NCBI RefSeq assembly: GCF_002240225.1
Contig: NZ_CP022584.1
Span: 1,860,001 to 1,924,000, forward strand
Origin: Paenibacillus physcomitrellae
GTDB lineage: Bacteria; Bacillota; Bacilli; Paenibacillales; Paenibacillaceae
Direction: 5' to 3'
DNA length: 64,000 bases
This document shows, piece by piece, positions 9,440 to 18,599 of the stretch. The translations under genes were made by a program, and so were the position numbers. The notes beneath the pieces were generated by a model, which did not search any database, was not told where the DNA came from, and worked only from the letters and a program-made list of their open reading frames with translations. Within the stretch, counting starts at the first letter, position 1, and every line of letters starts with the position of its first letter.

Positions 9440-9745
9440 ATAGAAAAAACGCCCCTGAAGATCAGGGACGATTGTCTCGCGGTACCACCCTGGTTATCAG
9501 CTGTCCGGAGTTCGTCCCTGCTTAAGGGAACTATCCTCTGCTGATCGCCTTTGCCGATTCTGTAACGGGAATCCCCGGCGGAGTTTGTCCGCACTCTGAA
9601 AGCAGCTTTCGGCCCTGGCCTTTATTCCGGTTCTCTCACCCGATGCCGCAGCGCTTCCGGCTTGCACAGCCTTGGAAACGGAGACAGCAAAGGAACCGCT
9701 CGCTGGTGAATGGATCAGGACTTACTTGTTTTCATCTTCGTGTTG
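9440..9745 (-). promoter_or_regulatory. T-box riboswitch leader of alaS
   Basis: The minus strand carries the T-box core GGGTGGTACCGCGA (around 9478-9491, with the antiterminator extending to 9495). It is followed by a terminator whose stem (TCCCTGA ... TCAGGGG, 9450-9469) runs into TTTTTT at 9444-9449. Upstream, to about 9745, lies the long structured stem I region typical of T-boxes. Uncharged tRNA would stabilise the antiterminator and allow alaS transcription. I could not place the alanine specifier codon with certainty by eye. Confidence 0.92.
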
Positions 9746-9750
9746 GTTGT

Positions 9751-9779
9751 TTAATAGAAGCGCTCCAATAAGCGCACAA
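9751..9779 (-). promoter_or_regulatory. Sigma-A-type promoter of the alaS leader
   Basis: The minus strand reads TTGTGC, a 17-nt spacer, then TATTAA. Transcription would start near 9744, at the 5-prime end of the T-box leader. Confidence 0.55.
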
Positions 9780-9827
9780 AATCAATATTAGTATATAAGC
9801 CCGCGGCGCAGCCTGTCAATCGTGAGC

Positions 9828-10895
9828 CTATACCGTTTTCCGGCGGATGTAGTAGGCGTAGAAGTGCTGGATCACGACTTTAATGACGGCGAAAAAAGGA
9901 ACGGCCAGAATCAGGCCCGGAATGCCCCCGATTTCCCCGCCGACCAGCAGCGCAAAGATGATGAACATCGGATGCAGATGCAGCGTCCGTCCGACAACCT
10001 GAGGCGAAATAATATTGCTTTCAATAATCTGGCAGGCCATATTGACGATAACGACGAACAACACCATTTTCCAGGAAATTGTGGTTGCGACCAGTGCAGC
10101 CGGGGCGGCCCCGAGGAAGGGCCCCAGATAAGGAATGATATTGCACACCGCCACCACGCCGGCGAACAGCAGCGCATAAGGCATACCGATAATCATGTAG
10201 CCTGCATAAGCCAACACACCGATGATGACGCAGACCAGGAATTGTCCCCTCACATAATTGCCGAGCGCTTCATCAATTTCCTTAAGCAGGCCTACGATGG
10301 ATTTGCGGTGCGATTTGGGCAGGCAGCGGATCAGCATCCGCTCGAACACTTCAAAGTCCTTTAGCATGTAGAAGATCAGGAACGGGATGATAAAAGCGTT
10401 GAACATCACGCCGATTGTCGTGCCGATGTTGTCCAGGAAACCGGAAATCCCGGCCGCGAGCCGCTGTTCGGCCTGGTAAAACCAGTTATTCATCCCCATG
10501 CGGATGCCCTGCGGCAGCATCGGATTATCCCATTTGTTCATAATCTGCTGCGTATGCATCGTAAACTCCGGCAGGTGTTCGCCCAGCTCACCCAGCTGCT
10601 CGATGAACATCGGAATCATATTCATTAGAATGACGGTCAAGCTGGTCAGGAAAACGGCATAGATCAGCAGTACCGCCATTGTTCTCGGCACTTTACGCGA
10701 ATTCAGCATTTTGACGATCGGATTAAGCACATAAGAGATGATGATCGCGATGAGAAACGGGGCAAGCACCGCTTTTAGAAAACTGTAAACAAGTCCGAAT
10801 AATGGCCTGAGCAGCCAAATAAAATATAAAATAATCAGCGACAGCAGCACCCAGCAGCCGTAGCGGAACAATCTGCTTTTGTAAAATGGCTCCAT
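9828..10895 (-). CDS. yrrI: AI-2E family transporter (YrrI-like permease)
   Basis: Polytopic membrane protein of about 355 residues from the AI-2E/UPF0118 permease family. Features are an N-terminal pair of helices (WVLLSLIILYFIWLLRPL, VLAPFLIAIIISYVLNPI), a soluble middle region, LPKSHRKSIVGLLKEIDEALGNYVRGQ, and the C-terminal AYAGYMIIGMPYALLFAGV and IPYLGPFLGAAPA segments. Substrates in this family vary (autoinducer-2 export, Na+/H+ exchange), so none is assigned. ATG 10895 has GGAGGG about 10 nt upstream. The longer open frame to 11036 would pass through a terminator hairpin and is rejected. It lies upstream of alaS, as in B. subtilis. Confidence 0.88.
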   Translation of the reverse strand: MEPFYKSRLFRYGCWVLLSLIILYFIWLLRPLFGLVYSFLKAVLAPFLIAIIISYVLNPIVKMLNSRKVPRTMAVLLIYAVFLTSLTVILMNMIPMFIEQLGELGEHLPEFTMHTQQIMNKWDNPMLPQGIRMGMNNWFYQAEQRLAAGISGFLDNIGTTIGVMFNAFIIPFLIFYMLKDFEVFERMLIRCLPKSHRKSIVGLLKEIDEALGNYVRGQFLVCVIIGVLAYAGYMIIGMPYALLFAGVVAVCNIIPYLGPFLGAAPAALVATTISWKMVLFVVIVNMACQIIESNIISPQVVGRTLHLHPMFIIFALLVGGEIGGIPGLILAVPFFAVIKVVIQHFYAYYIRRKTV

Positions 10896-11034
10896 TGTAG
10901 CTAATCCCTCCCCGCCAGCGGACTGGCTATATGTCAGTATATGCCGCTGCCGCCCAAAATAACCCGGAAGCAGACAGAACAAACGGACAAACAGAAGGGA
11001 AAACAACGCCGGCGCCCGCCATTTACAAGAAATC

Positions 11035-11076
11035 AAAAAGCAGACCGCCGTGTTTAGCCAACACTGATCGGTCTGC
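11035..11076 (-). terminator. Terminator after the yrrD / zinc-ribbon gene pair
   Basis: GCAGACCG pairs with CGGTCTGC (11040-11047 with 11069-11076). An inner GTGTT/AACAC stem is present, and the minus strand continues into TTTTTGATTT. It ends the iscS-yrrD-small-protein transcript ahead of the yrrI promoter region. Confidence 0.8.
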
Positions 11077-11121
11077 CTGATAAGAAACCCCTATACAGTT
11101 AAGCGGCTATGTAGTTGAGCA

Positions 11122-11337
11122 TCAGGAAGGGGCATGGAGCTCCGGATATTCCTGCACCATTTCGTCCCCGAAGAACAAATCGTCCAGCGAGCTCAGCGTG
11201 CCGTCTTCTTCCACCTGATAGACCGACATTTTATCGCCGTTTACGGTCAGTTCAATAAAGCAGCCCCAGCAGTAAAACTGATGGGAACCAATTTTTCCGA
11301 TATCTTTAGAATTGCAGTTTGGACATTTCATCATCAT
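11122..11337 (-). CDS. Small zinc-ribbon-like protein at the yrzR position
   Basis: Protein of about 71 residues starting MMMKCPNCNSKDIGKIGSHQFYCWGC. Two CxxC pairs (CPNC and CWGC) form a probable zinc ribbon, and an acidic tail follows (DGTLSSLDDLFFGDE). It sits between yrrD and yrrI-alaS, where B. subtilis has the uncharacterised gene yrzR, so an orthologous relation is likely but not proven. GGAGAG lies 12 nt before ATG 11337, 6 nt before a TTG at 11343 and adjacent to an ATG at 11349, so the exact start is uncertain. No function can be assigned. Confidence 0.8.
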   Translation of the reverse strand: MMMKCPNCNSKDIGKIGSHQFYCWGCFIELTVNGDKMSVYQVEEDGTLSSLDDLFFGDEMVQEYPELHAPS

Positions 11338-11361
11338 ATTCAACACCATCTCTCCGATAAA

Positions 11362-11865
11362 TTAACGGTTCTCCAGCCGCTGCTCGCTAAAGGCAGGGAC
11401 CATCACGGCATTTTCGCCCTTAACAATATCCCCGGTAAAAGGCAGCAGCTTCCGTCCTTCCACCAAGTCGGAGATAAAACCGTCACTAATTTCAAACCCT
11501 GTTATTGTATTTCCCAAATGTTGGTCAAAATAAACATCACTGACGTGACCAATCATAACTCCCTCACTGGTCAGCACTGGGAGTTCCTTTACCTTGCCGC
11601 TGCCAAGCGCAAAAGTAAGTTTTATATGTTCAGCATCCATTTTGCGGACGGCTTGTTTATTGCGGATCATGACGGCGTCTTCGCCGTAAGCGATAATGTC
11701 TTCCCAAAGCACGGCTTTAATTTGAGGAGAAAATAAGGTTTTCCCTTCAAGCATAATGCCTGCAACCTTCCAGTCTTCGCTAAGGAGCACATCCAAAACC
11801 TTGCCGATCTCCTTGCCATTATCCACATCAAACACCGGCAAACCGATCATTTCCTGCAGCTTCAT
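11362..11865 (-). CDS. yrrD: PRC-barrel domain protein YrrD
   Basis: Protein of 167 residues with two PRC-barrel-like units. The first starts MKLQEMIGLPVFDVDNGKEIGKV, and the second is LPVLTSEGVMIGHVSDVYFDQ with ITGFEISDGFISDLVEGRK. PRC barrels occur in the ribosome factor RimM and in photosynthetic reaction-centre subunits. YrrD itself has no established role. GGAGGTG precedes the ATG by about 9 nt. The neighbours iscS (upstream) and the small zinc-ribbon gene (24 nt downstream) keep the B. subtilis order. Confidence 0.88.
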   Translation of the reverse strand: MKLQEMIGLPVFDVDNGKEIGKVLDVLLSEDWKVAGIMLEGKTLFSPQIKAVLWEDIIAYGEDAVMIRNKQAVRKMDAEHIKLTFALGSGKVKELPVLTSEGVMIGHVSDVYFDQHLGNTITGFEISDGFISDLVEGRKLLPFTGDIVKGENAVMVPAFSEQRLENR

Positions 11866-11927
11866 GGCATGGGCACCTCCTCTAGAAATTCAGCGACCCC
11901 CTTTCCCGGTATAACGTAATAGAACCC

Positions 11928-13085
11928 TTATCGTCTATTACGAATCCGGGCAAGGATGGTTCCAACTTTTTGCGCCGTTTGCTCCATTTCCTGTGTAGTA
12001 TTACCCAAACCAAAACTAAAACGAATCGCCGAGCGCAAAAATTGTTCCGGCAGCTTCATCGCCTCCAGCACATGGGAAGGTTCCAGTGAGCCGGAGGTGC
12101 ATGCTGAGCCGCTCGCAACCGCAATCCCTTCCATATCGAGATTCATCAGCATCGTCTCCGTTCCGACCTCCGGAAAGCTAATGTTCAGAATATTCGGCAG
12201 ATGCTCTGTCGGATGCCCGTTTACATGGTAATGCTCGGGGCCGACTTCGGTGTTCAGGCCGTGTAAAAGCGTTTGGCGCAGCGTTTCATAATTCGCCCGT
12301 CTGCCTTCCAGATCTGCGGCTGCGATTTCAGCAGCCTTCGCAAAACCGGCCAACCCAGCCATATTTTCCGTGCCGGCCCGGCGTTTGCGCTCCTGGTTGC
12401 CGCCGTAGAGGATCGGGTCAAGCATGGTACCACGTCGGAGATAAAGCGCTCCTACCCCCTGAGGTCCGTTGATTTTATGGGAGGATACGCTGAGAAGATC
12501 CACCGGCAGGTCCTTCATGGATAAACGAATGCTTCCGAAGGCTTGTACCGCATCCACATGGAACAAGATTCCGTGTTCTTTAGCCACCGCTCCGACCGCC
12601 TCAACCGGATGAAGGGTGCCTACTTCATTATTGCCGTACATAAGGCTGATCAGAATCGTATCCGGCCGAATTGCTTCCTTAACCTGCTCCAGATGAACCT
12701 GGCCGTACCGGTCGACCGGAAGGTAGGTCACTTCAAAGCCCAGCTGCTCCAAGCGTTCGCAAGCATGCAGTACTGCATGATGTTCAGTAGCCGCCGTAAT
12801 CATATGTTTACCCTTACCGGCGTTACGGCAGGCGGTTGCGGCTCCGAATAAAGCCAGATTATCACTTTCGGTTCCGCCCGAGGTAAAGATCAGCTCGTCC
12901 GGCCCGCAGCCGAGCGCAGCGGATACCTGATCCCTCGCCCCGTTGACGATCCGTTTCGCGTCCCGACCAAAGGCATGCACACTGGAAGCATTCCCGACCT
13001 TTCCTTTCATAATTTCAAGCATCGTTTCCGCCACAAGCGGATGAACCGGCGTGGAAGCCGCGTGATCCAAATATATATGATTCAT
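11928..13085 (-). CDS. iscS: Cysteine desulfurase (IscS/NifS family, YrvO)
   Basis: PLP enzyme taking sulfur from cysteine, mainly for tRNA thiolation with MnmA and possibly for iron-sulfur assembly. It has 385 residues starting MNHIYLDHAASTPVHP. It contains FTSGGTESDNLAL, the ATEHHAVLHACE loop, SSHKINGPQGVGALY with the PLP lysine, and the catalytic-cysteine loop ASGSACTSGSLEPSHV near the end. AAGGAGT lies about 8 nt before the ATG. In B. subtilis cymR, yrvO and mnmA are contiguous, but here cymR lies 13.5 kb away and mnmA lies beyond it in the opposite orientation. The sulfur-relay partners are therefore separated by an inserted region and a rearrangement. Confidence 0.95.
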   Translation of the reverse strand: MNHIYLDHAASTPVHPLVAETMLEIMKGKVGNASSVHAFGRDAKRIVNGARDQVSAALGCGPDELIFTSGGTESDNLALFGAATACRNAGKGKHMITAATEHHAVLHACERLEQLGFEVTYLPVDRYGQVHLEQVKEAIRPDTILISLMYGNNEVGTLHPVEAVGAVAKEHGILFHVDAVQAFGSIRLSMKDLPVDLLSVSSHKINGPQGVGALYLRRGTMLDPILYGGNQERKRRAGTENMAGLAGFAKAAEIAAADLEGRRANYETLRQTLLHGLNTEVGPEHYHVNGHPTEHLPNILNISFPEVGTETMLMNLDMEGIAVASGSACTSGSLEPSHVLEAMKLPEQFLRSAIRFSFGLGNTTQEMEQTAQKVGTILARIRNRR

Positions 13086-13465
13086 AATGGAAGACTCCTT
13101 AAATTCAAATCAAGAATAGATGTACAGGCGCTTATTTCATTAATCAGTAAAAGTCAAACCCGCGCTGCATCCCTTAGTATAGTCTTTTATACAGTCACTT
13201 ACAACGGAATAATCCGTGACTCTTAAATTTTCGCCAGCTATTCAGGACTTAAAACCCAAAGCGGTAAAAATCCCCCCGGCAGCAAGCATCCGTCCATTAA
13301 AATTGCTTGCCCCCATTCAAAAAAAACGCTATGGGACAAGGTCCCCGCCTATGATAATATAATAGTTAACAATCTAGAATCAGATCAAAAGACCACTGCC
13401 AACATCGCCATGTGAAACCGCTTACCATAGATATACGAAACAAGCAAAGGGGAGGGCGCCTTATC
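13086..13465. other. Divergent intergenic region between iscS and the AraC-type regulator
   Basis: It holds the iscS promoter (separate entry), a GTCACGGATTATTCCG/GTGACT region with partial symmetry, and AT-rich sequence. A TATAAT hexamer at 13358-13363 is a plausible -10 for the plus-strand regulator, with only a poor -35 (GACAAG) 17 nt upstream. I see no additional gene. This is the left junction of the inserted carbohydrate locus. Confidence 0.5.
13176..13204 (-). promoter_or_regulatory. Promoter of iscS-yrrD
   Basis: The minus strand reads TTGTAA, a 17-nt spacer, then TATACT. It lies about 90 nt upstream of the iscS start, so iscS no longer depends on a cymR read-through transcript. Confidence 0.6.
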
Positions 13466-15775
13466 GTGTCAAAACCATCCATGAAGCCATCCGTTGTATC
13501 CCGATTCTCCATGAACTGGAGCCACTTTAAGTCCAAGCTTCTGCTGAAGTATATACTTTCCTATCTCCTGATGTTCTTAATTCCTTTAACAGGGGTTACT
13601 CTATTCGTTTATGAAAACGCAGTCAACAGCCTGCGCTCCGAAATTGAACAGTCCAACGTCAACCAGCTGAATCAAGTCAAAGCCACCCTGGACGACCGGA
13701 TGTCCGAGCTTCAACAGATCGCGAGCAAAATCTCTTACGACGAGCATCTTACCCCTTATATGGTTCACCATCCTTATTACGGTGTCGAGGCGATCCGTTC
13801 CCTGGCCAGCTATAAGGCCAACAGCGGGATTCTGGAGGACCTGTTCTTGTACTTCCATAATGATTCTCTTATTTATTCGTATCGCGGACTGGCTGACCTG
13901 GATGTAACGTTTAACCGGATGTACCAATTTGAGAACTGGAGTGCCGAACAGGTGCGCAAGGATCTCAACGAGCTGAATCATCCCGTGATGATGCCTGCCG
14001 AAAAAGTCACGGTCAGCTCCAAGAAAGAACCGATGCTCGCCTTAATCGTACCGATTAAACCCAATGATCCCTATCCTTACGGAAGCATTTTATATTTAAT
14101 GAAGGAATCGACGCTGATGGGGGTCATGGATTCGATTCTCAACGACTATTCCGGTAGCAGTTATATTTTTGATGAGAACAAACAGCTGCTTACGGCCAAC
14201 AACCATGGGTTTAACCTCCCTGAGAGCGAGCTGAATTCACTTTCGTCGCTGGATCCGGGGATCCATAGTTTGACGCTGAGCGGGGAGCCGTATTCCGTAG
14301 TTTCAGTCAAGTCCAAAGAAAACGACTGGACCTATATGACCGTAATGCCAAGCTATCAATTCTTCAGCCATGTTTCTCCGATTAAAAGCTTGATCCTGCT
14401 GGTCTTCTGTATTGCCGTGCCGATCGGTATTTTCGCAGCTATCCTGCTGGCGAGACGCCAGTATCACCCGATTCGCGACCTGCTTGAATTTGCCGGATTG
14501 AAGAATGAACCCGGTGTTAATTTCAAAATGCGCAGCGAATGGGAATGGATCCGTCAGATGCTGCATGACTACAGCGCGCGGATCCATATGCAGCAGCCTT
14601 ATGTGCGGAATCAATGCCTGCTTCTGCTGCTCAAGCATGGCAAACCCGACGACCCGGAAATCAAGGAAATGGTCGCCGCCTCCGGCCTGGAGCTGCCGGA
14701 GAACCGAGGATACTACTTCTGCTTAATTCTCGCTTGGGACGAGGGGCAGGAGTCGGGCCTGTCATGGCGCCATGCAGAAGAAACGCTTAGCGAGTTTGAT
14801 ATTCCTGATTTGGATGCAAAAGCATATGGGCTTGAATTCTCACCGACCGGCCAGTTTGCGCTGATGCTTTCTATAGATGTGGATTCTCCGGACGAAGCTC
14901 TTCTTCGGGTTCCGTCCATCGTGGATACCGTTAAGGTGACGCTGGTCGAAAGCTCCCAGCCGGTTCCTTATATCGGCGTAGGAACTTTATATGATGATTT
15001 GGCGGACGTGAACCAGTCTTTCATTGAAGCGGCCGCGGCGCTGGAGCACCGGATGGTCGGCTCCAACGGGCGGGTAACGTATTTCGGCCAGCTTGCCGAA
15101 TTAAACGCCGCTTCTGCGGATACCTACTGGCTGCCGAAATCAGACAGCCTGAAGCTTGTGCAAAGCTTGAAGCAGGGCAATGAAAGTGTAGCCCGGGAGG
15201 TTATCTCCAGCATCATGAACGACGTGAAAGAGCAGGCGTTGTCTATGCACCTGCTGCGCTGCGTGTGCTTCGATCTGCTGAATACGCTGCTGAGAACCGC
15301 TTCCGAGCTTGGTATGGATGATGTCTTTCAGGATATCGCCAGCTTTACGTCCTTTGATACACTGGAGGAGCTGGAGGCCAAGCTTGGATTCCTGGCCCTG
15401 CGGATTTGTCAGCAGGTGGAACACAAGGCAGAAACCGAGCAGTACTCCATGATTGATGATGTCGTGGCTTATGTCGATCAACAATATATGGATTACACTC
15501 TTAGCCTGGAGCATGTGGCTCTCCGCTACTCGATCTCCAGCTCGTATTTAAGCCGGATCTTCAAAGAGAAAACCGGCAGCAACTTCTCCCAATATATCTG
15601 GCAGCGCCGGATGGATGAGGTTTCACGGCTGCTGGTCACGACCAGCGCCCCGCTGAAGGAAATTATCGAGCAGGTCGGTTACCTGGACGCTCCGAATTTT
15701 ATCCGCAAATTCAAGAAAGAGACAGGCTACACGCCGGGACAGTACCGCAAGCTGCATGCAGGTGCGCAGCGGTAG
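13466..15775 (+). CDS. AraC-family regulator with membrane sensor domain (YtdP type)
   Basis: Transcription regulator of about 769 residues combining a membrane sensor and an AraC DNA-binding domain. Helices lie near residues 25-45 (LKYILSYLLMFLIPLTGVTLF) and near 310-330 (SLILLVFCIAVPIGIFAAILLA), enclosing an extracellular sensor of about 260 residues. The C-terminal 100 residues are two helix-turn-helices (LEHVALRYSISSSYLSRIFKEKTG and IIEQVGYLDAPNFIRKFKKETGYTPGQYR). Such proteins often control neighbouring CUT1 oligosaccharide transporters, as ytdP lies beside ytcQP/lpl genes. The likely targets are the downstream GH130/ABC operon and GH125. GTG 13466 with GGGGAGG 10 nt upstream is the preferred start. 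The stop codon lies in an imperfect tandem repeat. Confidence 0.92.
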   Translation: MSKPSMKPSVVSRFSMNWSHFKSKLLLKYILSYLLMFLIPLTGVTLFVYENAVNSLRSEIEQSNVNQLNQVKATLDDRMSELQQIASKISYDEHLTPYMVHHPYYGVEAIRSLASYKANSGILEDLFLYFHNDSLIYSYRGLADLDVTFNRMYQFENWSAEQVRKDLNELNHPVMMPAEKVTVSSKKEPMLALIVPIKPNDPYPYGSILYLMKESTLMGVMDSILNDYSGSSYIFDENKQLLTANNHGFNLPESELNSLSSLDPGIHSLTLSGEPYSVVSVKSKENDWTYMTVMPSYQFFSHVSPIKSLILLVFCIAVPIGIFAAILLARRQYHPIRDLLEFAGLKNEPGVNFKMRSEWEWIRQMLHDYSARIHMQQPYVRNQCLLLLLKHGKPDDPEIKEMVAASGLELPENRGYYFCLILAWDEGQESGLSWRHAEETLSEFDIPDLDAKAYGLEFSPTGQFALMLSIDVDSPDEALLRVPSIVDTVKVTLVESSQPVPYIGVGTLYDDLADVNQSFIEAAAALEHRMVGSNGRVTYFGQLAELNAASADTYWLPKSDSLKLVQSLKQGNESVAREVISSIMNDVKEQALSMHLLRCVCFDLLNTLLRTASELGMDDVFQDIASFTSFDTLEELEAKLGFLALRICQQVEHKAETEQYSMIDDVVAYVDQQYMDYTLSLEHVALRYSISSSYLSRIFKEKTGSNFSQYIWQRRMDEVSRLLVTTSAPLKEIIEQVGYLDAPNFIRKFKKETGYTPGQYRKLHAGAQR

Positions 15776-15827
15776 CTGTATGCATGAGAGTGGCGGTAAT
15801 TGCTGCAAGAGAGCGGCGGTAGCTGTC
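15769..15827. repeat. Imperfect 23-24-bp tandem repeat across the AraC-regulator stop codon
   Basis: About two and a half units, each beginning GCGGTA (15769, 15793, 15816). The TAG stop of the regulator (15773-15775) is in the first unit and GCGGTAGCTGT recurs in the third. The second unit has diverged by a few changes and a 1-nt deletion. Confidence 0.65.
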
Positions 15828-15856
15828 ACCATCCACCGCACCTATTATCATTTAAC

Positions 15857-15903
15857 CGAAAAAACACTTCCGTCCGCCTTGGCGGTTTCGGAAGTGTTTT
15901 AGT
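15857..15903. terminator. Bidirectional terminator between the AraC gene and GH130
   Basis: A 12-bp perfect stem (15861-15872 with 15889-15900) has an inner TCCGCC/GGCGGT hairpin. A-rich sequence lies on one side and TTTTAGTTT on the other. It serves the convergent regulator (+) and ABC/GH130 operon (-). Confidence 0.9.
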
Positions 15904-15948
15904 TTCAAACGACTGTTAAGCAGCAAATTTAAATTCCTTAGTTCCCGG

Positions 15949-16968
15949 TTATCCCTGCGGTTCGTTCAGCACGTAATCGACCAGTTCATCCAGCGGAACC
16001 GTCGCCAGTGCAATCGCCGTATCGGTCACGCCGTAATAAATGTAGAGAAGGCCATCTTTGAGCACATTGCCCGTCGGGAAAATGACGTTCGGAATCTGGT
16101 AGCCAAATTTCTCGTAATACGTTTCCGGCTCCATGATGAAGTTGCGGGTGCGGGCAATGATCTTTTCCGGATTGTCCAAATCCAGCAGCATGGCCCCTAC
16201 GCGGTAGACAACCTCGTCATCCACACCGTGGTAGAGCACCAGCCAGCCTTTATCCGTCCGGATTGGCGGCGTGGAGCCGCCGATTTTCCGGGATTCCCAG
16301 CCAGGATGCTCCCCTTTGGCGAGCAGCTTTGGTTCTTCCCAGTGGACCAGATCCTCGGAATACGTAATCCAGATCGCGGCTTTCTCCGTGCCGTACGCTT
16401 CGCCTACATATTCCTCCGGCCGGCGCAGCATGACGAATTTACCGTTAATTTTCTCCGGAAACAAAATATTGTCCCGGTCGTTAATGTCCAGCGGTGTCGT
16501 ATCCGCCACAAACTCCCAGTCGAGCAGATTACGGGAGACAAGGATGGAAGAACGGGTCAGCCAGTGCCCCTCCTGTTCTCCCCATCCATCCGGATATTCC
16601 GGAAAGGATCGGTCTGGAACCCCGGCTCCCGTCGGATAGTAGTTCATGGCGCAGGGCCGAAGGGCGTAATTCATATAATACGTCCCGTCAATTTTGACAA
16701 GGCGCGGATCCTGAACGCTGCCGTATGGGAAACCGAGCATATCCGGCGTCACGATCGGTTCATCCTTCACATGGGTGAAATGGACGCCGTCCTCGCTTTC
16801 CAGCAGGCCCAGGTAATTTTTGCAGGGCGTGAGCGAACCAGCGGTCCGCTCCACCATATAAAATTTACCCTCTTCCATAATCACTGCCGGATTAAATACC
16901 GTCACTTTACGCCATTCATAGCCGCCCGGGACTACAATCGGATTGTCCGGATGTCTGGTGATCTTCAT
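15949..16968 (-). CDS. GH130 family beta-mannoside phosphorylase/glycosidase
   Basis: Five-bladed propeller protein of 339 residues from family GH130. Hallmarks are HPDNPIVVPG at the N-terminus, FNPAVI, YGSVQDPRLVKIDGTYYM (the DPR aspartate is the family catalytic position), NILFPEKINGKFVMLRRP, SRKIGGSTPPIRTDKGWLVLYHG and FPTGNVLKDGLLYIYYG. GH130 enzymes mostly phosphorolyse beta-1,4-mannosides such as Man-GlcNAc or mannooligosaccharides, giving mannose-1-phosphate. Subfamily and specificity cannot be fixed by eye. No signal peptide is present, so it is cytoplasmic. It is the last gene of the transporter operon, 20 nt after the binding protein, which fits processing of an imported beta-mannosyl sugar. 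Confidence 0.92.
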   Translation of the reverse strand: MKITRHPDNPIVVPGGYEWRKVTVFNPAVIMEEGKFYMVERTAGSLTPCKNYLGLLESEDGVHFTHVKDEPIVTPDMLGFPYGSVQDPRLVKIDGTYYMNYALRPCAMNYYPTGAGVPDRSFPEYPDGWGEQEGHWLTRSSILVSRNLLDWEFVADTTPLDINDRDNILFPEKINGKFVMLRRPEEYVGEAYGTEKAAIWITYSEDLVHWEEPKLLAKGEHPGWESRKIGGSTPPIRTDKGWLVLYHGVDDEVVYRVGAMLLDLDNPEKIIARTRNFIMEPETYYEKFGYQIPNVIFPTGNVLKDGLLYIYYGVTDTAIALATVPLDELVDYVLNEPQG

Positions 16969-16988
16969 CTCTCTCTCCGCCTCCTGCG

Positions 16989-18599
16989 TCAGCTCTGTTT
17001 CCAGCGGTCATAAGCCGCCTGATAGATTTCGGCCATACGTTCGCCGCCCATTTTCTTCACGGTATCCAAATATTTATCCCAGTTCGTCAGCGGTTCGGCA
17101 CCCGTAATAAACTTAGCTTCCATGCTCCGCACGTAAGTGTTCAGATCGGAGCTGAGCGCATTGACTTCCGCCTGCTCGTCTGGCGTCAGGAACAGTGTCG
17201 GGAACGGAATGCGGGCCCCTTTGTCAAGCAGCTTCGTTTTGGATTCATTATCAACCCACAAGTCGAAGTCGGTCTTCAGGCCTTTGTAAATATCCGGTGT
17301 AGCAATCGTTGGAGCCGGAATGCCGTAATCCGGCGTCAAAGTTGCCCGGTATTCCTCGCGGTCTCCGCCGCCCGGTACAGGCAGATATTGTTTGGTCAGC
17401 GTATCCTTGTCTGTATACTCCCACAGAATACCTTCAGGCCCTTTATCAAACATCAGCGAACCTTCATAGGAATACAGGTAGTCCACCCAGCGCATGCTGG
17501 CTTCCGGTGCCGGATTTTTATTCGAGATCGCGAAAGCACCTGTAGTGATGCCTCTGTTCTTGGCAATAGCCGGCTTGTCGACCATGTCGCTGCGGACCGG
17601 AGCAAACATTGGATCCTCAGTGCTAGGATCTCCGCCTTTGGTCATATAAGCATTCCAGTCGGAGAACAAGGCCACCTGGTTGTTCTGCGCTTTGGCTTTC
17701 TTCTGGTCGGCAGTTTGCGAGAAGCTTTCATGGTCCAGCAAATCTTCCTTCCACAGCCGGTTCATAAACTCCAGGTACCCTCTGTAACCTTCCTCAAGCG
17801 GGGTGTAATGCACTTTATCCGCGTCATCCACGTAAACTTCTTCATCGTAGATTCCGAAGGCACCCAGCAGCCAGGTACGGACTTCTCTAAGGCCAGTCGG
17901 ATTGGAAGCCACGGACAGCGGGATTTCGTCGGCTTTGCCGTTGCCGTTCGGATCTTCTTCTTTGACGCGTTTCAGGTATTGATACAGCTCTTCCGTTGTT
18001 TCAGGCAGCTTCGTTACGCCCAGCTTCTTCAGGAAATCGCCGTTGTACCACAACGGATTCCGGTACCAGGGCTGGTTGAAGTCGATCACCGGCAGGGAAT
18101 AGATATGCCCGTCCGGAGCGGTGATGGATTTGCGGACATCCGGATTTTCCTCCAGGACCTTCTTGAAATTGGGCGCATAATTGTTGATAAGGTCCTCAAG
18201 CGGAATCAAAATACCCTGCCCGCCGTAGTTCATCTGTTCAGCAGGCGTCAGACCAGCCGCATAAAAGATGTCGGGATATTCGCCGCTGGCGAAAACCAGA
18301 TTCTTTTTCGTATCAAAGCTGTCCTTGGCGGCATTCTGGAATTCAAAATGGATGTTGGTCTTCTTCTCCATCTCCTGCAGCACCGGCATATCCTCCCAAT
18401 TCTGCAGTCCAACGTCAGGCGCCATCATCGTGAGGGTAATCGGCTTGCTTACAATCGGGAAGCCGTCTTTGCTTACAGCATCAGCCGCATTCCCCGAGCC
18501 GCTTGCGCTCCCGGCATTTCCGCCTCCCCCGCAGCCGGACAGCAAACCTGCCAATAAACCGGCAGACAGGAGCAGGGTCAAACCTTTTTTATGAAACAT
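16989..18599 (-). CDS. Extracellular solute-binding lipoprotein (LplA/YtcQ-type), locus A
   Basis: About 536 residues with a lipoprotein signal peptide: KKGLTLLLSAGLLAGLLSGC, where the last Cys is the lipidated residue. A Gly/Ser-rich linker follows, then a family-1-like sugar-binding fold. It contains NWEDMPVLQEMEKKTNIHFE, DIFYAAGLTPAEQMNYGGQG, LPETTEELYQYLKRVKEEDPNGNGKADEIP and late helices typical of LplA-like proteins that bind oligosaccharides. ATG 18599 has AAGGGAGGA 8 nt upstream. It follows two permease genes, so the likely order of transcription is permease, permease, binding protein, GH130. The ligand is inferred to be a mannoside from the neighbouring GH130 and GH125. Confidence 0.93.
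   Translation of the reverse strand: MFHKKGLTLLLSAGLLAGLLSGCGGGGNAGSASGSGNAADAVSKDGFPIVSKPITLTMMAPDVGLQNWEDMPVLQEMEKKTNIHFEFQNAAKDSFDTKKNLVFASGEYPDIFYAAGLTPAEQMNYGGQGILIPLEDLINNYAPNFKKVLEENPDVRKSITAPDGHIYSLPVIDFNQPWYRNPLWYNGDFLKKLGVTKLPETTEELYQYLKRVKEEDPNGNGKADEIPLSVASNPTGLREVRTWLLGAFGIYDEEVYVDDADKVHYTPLEEGYRGYLEFMNRLWKEDLLDHESFSQTADQKKAKAQNNQVALFSDWNAYMTKGGDPSTEDPMFAPVRSDMVDKPAIAKNRGITTGAFAISNKNPAPEASMRWVDYLYSYEGSLMFDKGPEGILWEYTDKDTLTKQYLPVPGGGDREEYRATLTPDYGIPAPTIATPDIYKGLKTDFDLWVDNESKTKLLDKGARIPFPTLFLTPDEQAEVNALSSDLNTYVRSMEAKFITGAEPLTNWDKYLDTVKKMGGERMAEIYQAAYDRWKQS

Noticed and set aside
7952-9544. 530-codon open frame antisense to alaS
   Set aside because: It lies wholly opposite a full-length, clearly conserved synthetase. 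Its translation is low in recognisable motifs and rich in Arg/Gln, as expected from GC-rich codon bias.
9828-11036. Longer N-terminus for the AI-2E-family permease
   Set aside because: The extension runs through a clear terminator hairpin, and a good ribosome site exists at the internal ATG 10895.
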